8,157 nt of DNA from Clostridia bacterium (GTDB lineage Bacteria; Bacillota; Clostridia; DSM-8532), in the NCBI GenBank assembly GCA_026418215.1, contig JAOABT010000361.1:1-8157 (forward strand). Direction: 5' to 3'. The notes under the pieces are model-generated. The model searched no databases. It was given only the letters and a program-made list of their open reading frames with translations, and was not told the origin of the DNA. Positions within the stretch are counted from its first letter, which is position 1. Every line of letters begins with the position of its first letter. Made by a program: the position numbers and the translations under genes. Positions 5,960 through 8,157 of the stretch are shown piece after piece.

Positions 5960-6439
5960 TTAGGCTTCATCTCCGCTTCTCTCAGTATATTCCGTTTCCC
6001 TGGACTCTATGTAGGTGTCAACGTCATTTAAGAGAGACTGGTACTTTGAAAGCATATCAACCACCTGATTTTTCATGGCTTTAACGTCACGCTTGATATC
6101 GATGATTTTTTCTCTTTCACTTTCCAAGGTCTGCTCGAGTCTCGCCTTTTCCGCTTCCGCTCGCGCCTTGGCTTCCGCCATGATGGCATCCGCTTTTTCC
6201 TGCGCCTGAATGAGGGCGCTGGCTATCCTCTCCTTTTCCTTGCTGAGGTTAAGGTTATCCTGTGACGCGGAATCATAACGCGATTTCATTTCACGAATCT
6301 GAAGCTTGAGATTGGAGATTTCGTCATCCTTTTCCTTCAAGCGCTGATCAAACTCATGAATAATCTTTTCAATATAAGCGTTAACATCGGATTTGTTAAA
6401 ACCTATTGCGGATGTTCCGAACTTCTTTTCACCTGACAT
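5960..6439 (-). CDS. DivIVA-like coiled-coil protein
   Basis: A 159-residue, highly charged protein. Residues 7-30 (FGTSAIGFNKSDVNAYIEKIIHEF) match the DivIVA N-terminal pattern (F..GFNK.DV..YI), the membrane-curvature-binding part of the family. Residues about 27-125 form a long heptad-rich coiled coil with an alanine/glutamate-rich stretch (78-105), and the tail is acidic. DivIVA/GpsB-type proteins act as scaffolds at septa or poles. Here a scaffold role is inferred and the partner is unknown; it may be a divergent paralogue rather than the main DivIVA. The ATG at 6439-6437 has AAGGAG 8 bases upstream; an in-frame GTG at 6448 also has an AAGGAG at 5 bases, so the start is not fully settled. 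It lies 41 bases downstream of the thioredoxin gene with no terminator between, so the two are probably cotranscribed. Confidence 0.8.
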   Translation of the reverse strand: MSGEKKFGTSAIGFNKSDVNAYIEKIIHEFDQRLKEKDDEISNLKLQIREMKSRYDSASQDNLNLSKEKERIASALIQAQEKADAIMAEAKARAEAEKARLEQTLESEREKIIDIKRDVKAMKNQVVDMLSKYQSLLNDVDTYIESRETEYTERSGDEA

Positions 6440-6480
6440 AGCCAACACTCCTTCTCCTTAAAACTTTAAGACCCTCAGCT

Positions 6481-6810
6481 TTACAGATATTTATCCATCA
6501 AAAGCTTAAGGTCTGCCTTGGAACGGGCGCCAACAACTCTTTCAGCCTGCTGACCGTCCTTGTAGACGATCAAGGTGGGGATACTCATAATATTGAAATT
6601 CTGAATGAGGGCACTTTCCTCATCCACGTTGATTTTTCCGATCACAAAGCGGCCGTCGTATTCACTGGCCAATTCATCCAACGTTGGTGCGATGGCCTTG
6701 CAGGGTCCGCACCAGAGCGCCCAAAAGTCCAAAAGAACAGGAACCTTCGATTGCAGAACCATTTCATCAAAATTAGCGTTGGTAATGGTAAGTACCTTCT
6801 CAGAAGCCAT
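6481..6810 (-). CDS. trxA: Thioredoxin
   Basis: A 109-residue thioredoxin, standard length. The redox motif is WCGPC at 33-37 (Cys34 and Cys37), with the buried Asp28 before it in LLDFWALW, the cis-proline Pro78 in MSIPTL and the GARSKADL turn near the C-terminus. It reduces protein disulfides in the cytosol, normally recharged by thioredoxin reductase, which is not encoded here. The start is the ATG at 6810-6808, giving MASEKVLTITNANF and the standard length, with AGGAG 11 bases upstream. In-frame ATGs at 6819 and 6852 add 3 or 14 residues; the first is directly on the ribosome binding site and the second has none. It is the first gene of the minus-strand pair. Confidence 0.96.
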   Translation of the reverse strand: MASEKVLTITNANFDEMVLQSKVPVLLDFWALWCGPCKAIAPTLDELASEYDGRFVIGKINVDEESALIQNFNIMSIPTLIVYKDGQQAERVVGARSKADLKLLMDKYL

Positions 6811-7093
6811 TTTAAGCATCTCTCCTGTTAATGTTATCCAATAATCCGCCATGTTTATTTTATAGTCTATAATATTATTCGCTACTTTACAACAGGATAT
6901 TTACCCTACGTTTGTGGCATGCTACCTGAGTCATTAGTCCTATTTTGTCTAAAATCAACAGGAACACCGTTTTCTTTTCAGTCGAAATAGTAAGTTTCCT
7001 GTGTTGCTATTTTTTAGGTCCGCAGGTATTATTAAATTGACGATTTGGGTATATTTAAATTTGTAGCGACAAAAATAAAGTCGGAGGTTAACT
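6811..7093. other. Divergent intergenic region between thioredoxin and glucan phosphorylase
   Basis: 283 bases with no credible gene. The left part is AT-rich. On the minus strand TTGTAA followed by AATATTATAGACTATAAAAT probably contains the thioredoxin promoter, but several -10 hexamers are possible and none has an ideal spacer. The right part holds a plus-strand promoter candidate at 7004-7032 and the phosphorylase ribosome binding site GGAGG at 7083-7087. No terminator, tRNA or riboswitch was recognised. Confidence 0.7.
7004..7032 (+). promoter_or_regulatory. Probable SigA-type promoter of glgP
   Basis: TTGCTA (7004-7009) and TATTAT (7027-7032) are separated by exactly 17 bases, matching consensus at 4/6 and 5/6 positions. 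Transcription would begin near 7039, about 55 bases before the ATG. A second -35-like TTGACG at 7037-7042 has no good -10 at the right distance. Confidence 0.5.
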
Positions 7094-8123
7094 ATGTATA
7101 AATTTGGCAAGATCAAAGTAACGACGGCCATCCCCGAAAGGCTCTCGGGACTGAAGGATATTTCAATGAACCTTTGGTGGTCCTGGAACAACGAAGCTAT
7201 TGACCTTTATCGCGAAATCGATCTCGCCCTCTGGGAAAGGCTCAACCGTAACCCCGTCCGCTTTCTCCAGGAGGTCAGCGTCAGAAAGCTTGAAGAAAAG
7301 CTGGCTGATTCCGAATTCTTAAGCCGTTATGACAGAGTCATGGAAGACTTCAGCAATTATTTGAAGAATGAAGATACCTGGTTTAACCATAACTTCCCTG
7401 ATTTCAAAAACGAGCAAATCGTCTATTTCTCCGCTGAATACGGTATTCATGAGGTTCTTCCGGTTTACTCCGGCGGTTTGGGCGTTCTGTCCGGCGACCA
7501 CTGCAAATCAGCAAGCGACCTGGGCCTTCCCTTTACTGCCATCGGCCTTTTTTATAAGCAAGGCTATTTCGATCAGCGCATTAACGCTGAAGGCTGGCAG
7601 GAAACGAACTTCACCACACTCAATTACTCACAGATGCCTGTTTCTCCCGTTTATGACGCCAATGGCCGCCCCTTGACCGTTTATGTCGAGCTCGCAGGCC
7701 GCGTGGTTTATGCCCGCATCTGGCGCATTGATATCGGAAGAGTCAAGCTATATCTGATGGATACAGACGTTCCTGAAAATAATCAGTATGACAGAGCCCT
7801 CACGGAAAGGCTCTACGGCGGCGACCGTGAAACCCGTATCCAGCAGGAAATCCTGCTTGGTATCGGAGGTATCCGCACTCTTGACGCTTTGGGCATCAAG
7901 GGCACCGTGTTCCACATGAACGAGGGCCATTCCTCCTTCATGTCCCTTGAGCTTGCAAGAAAGCTTGTCATGGAAAAGAATATGCCCTTCCGTGAGGCAC
8001 GCGAAATCGTATACTCCTCTTCCGTGTTCACCACCCACACTCCTGTTCCGGCCGGCAACGATGTGTTCCCGCTGGATATGATGGACCGCTACTTCGGCAA
8101 CTACTGGGGCCAGCTCGGCTTAC
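7094..8123 (+). CDS. glgP: Alpha-glucan (glycogen/maltodextrin) phosphorylase, 5' part
   Basis: The first 343 residues of a phosphorylase of the alpha-glucan type with an N-terminal DUF3417-like region (about 8-95, NLWWSWNNEA at 26-35). Full members have roughly 550-850 residues. It releases glucose 1-phosphate from glycogen-type glucans using PLP. Conserved blocks are YFSAEYGIHE (111-120), the glycine loop and following helix YSGGLGVLSGDHCKSASDLG (125-144), HMNEGHSSF (274-282) and FTTHTPVPAGND (312-323). The PLP-binding lysine lies in the missing C-terminal half. The ATG has GGAGG 6 bases upstream. The gene is not broken naturally: the frame runs into the sequencing adapter at 8124, and residues read beyond that are artificial. 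It is divergent from thioredoxin and has its own promoter candidate. Confidence 0.93.
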
Positions 8124-8157
8124 CTGTCTCTTATACACATCTCCGAGCCCACGAGAC
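8124..8157 (+). other. Nextera read-2 adapter (artefact)
   Basis: Bases 8124-8142 are CTGTCTCTTATACACATCT, the complete 19-base Tn5 mosaic end, followed at 8143-8157 by CCGAGCCCACGAGAC, the rest of the Illumina Nextera read-2 adapter. All 34 bases match the known oligonucleotide. This is untrimmed library sequence; biological sequence stops at 8123. Confidence 0.98.

Noticed and set aside
6811..6852. 14-residue N-terminal extension of thioredoxin from an in-frame ATG at 6852
   Set aside because: No ribosome binding site precedes that ATG, while one precedes the ATG at 6810, which gives the standard thioredoxin length.
6980..6986. Imperfect Spo0A box AGTCGAA about 18 bases upstream of the glgP -35
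   Set aside because: One mismatch in a 7-base motif is weak. Granulose metabolism is Spo0A-dependent in some clostridia, so it is suggestive, but the sequence alone does not support a call.
7037..7042. Alternative glgP -35 element TTGACG
   Set aside because: At 16-18 bases downstream there is only ATTTGT/TTTGTA/TTGTAG, none resembling a -10; TTGCTA-17-TATTAT just upstream is better.
1..8157. Mobile elements, CRISPR arrays, tRNA or rRNA genes
   Set aside because: No transposase, integrase, regularly spaced repeats or cloverleaf was seen; the Tn5 sequences at the ends are library adapters, not an insertion sequence.

Overview
Organism and quality. The window looks like a piece of an endospore-forming Clostridia (Firmicutes) genome of moderate GC. 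The clues are strong AGGAGG-type ribosome binding sites, SigA-type promoters, a Spo0E-like phosphatase, a DivIVA-type coiled-coil protein and short tightly packed operons. Genus cannot be read from the sequence. Both ends are artificial: bases 1-14 and 8124-8157 are Illumina Nextera (Tn5 mosaic end) adapter, so the natural insert is 15-8123 and both terminal genes are cut there.

Left part (15-3580, minus strand). A four-gene, translationally coupled operon reads right to left. It encodes an ABC ATPase, an ABC-2/GldF-type permease, a GldG-family auxiliary protein with a membrane anchor at each end, and a DUF4340 membrane-anchored protein cut by the window edge. This is the GldA/GldF/GldG/DUF4340 type of ABC system. 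It is known from gliding motility in Bacteroidetes but is widespread and uncharacterised in non-gliding bacteria. A 355-bp divergent intergenic region (3581-3935) holds a strong plus-strand promoter, three 11-bp tandem repeats, a 12-bp palindrome and a leader hairpin.

Centre (3936-5813). A 51-codon Spo0E-like gene lies on the plus strand with its own promoter, ribosome binding site and terminator. It converges on a minus-strand pair, an AsnC/Lrp-family regulator followed by a class I/II PLP aminotransferase with an ATGA overlap. The terminator hairpin between them can serve both directions.

Right part (5866-8123). A minus-strand pair encodes thioredoxin and a DivIVA-like coiled-coil protein and ends in a rho-independent terminator. 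Divergent from it is the 5' part (343 codons) of an alpha-glucan phosphorylase gene, with a plausible promoter, which runs into the right-hand adapter.

Overall. This is mostly ordinary clostridial housekeeping and regulatory content. The least understood part is the ABC/GldG/DUF4340 operon and the control region it shares with the Spo0E-like gene. I found no mobile element, CRISPR array, tRNA or rRNA.
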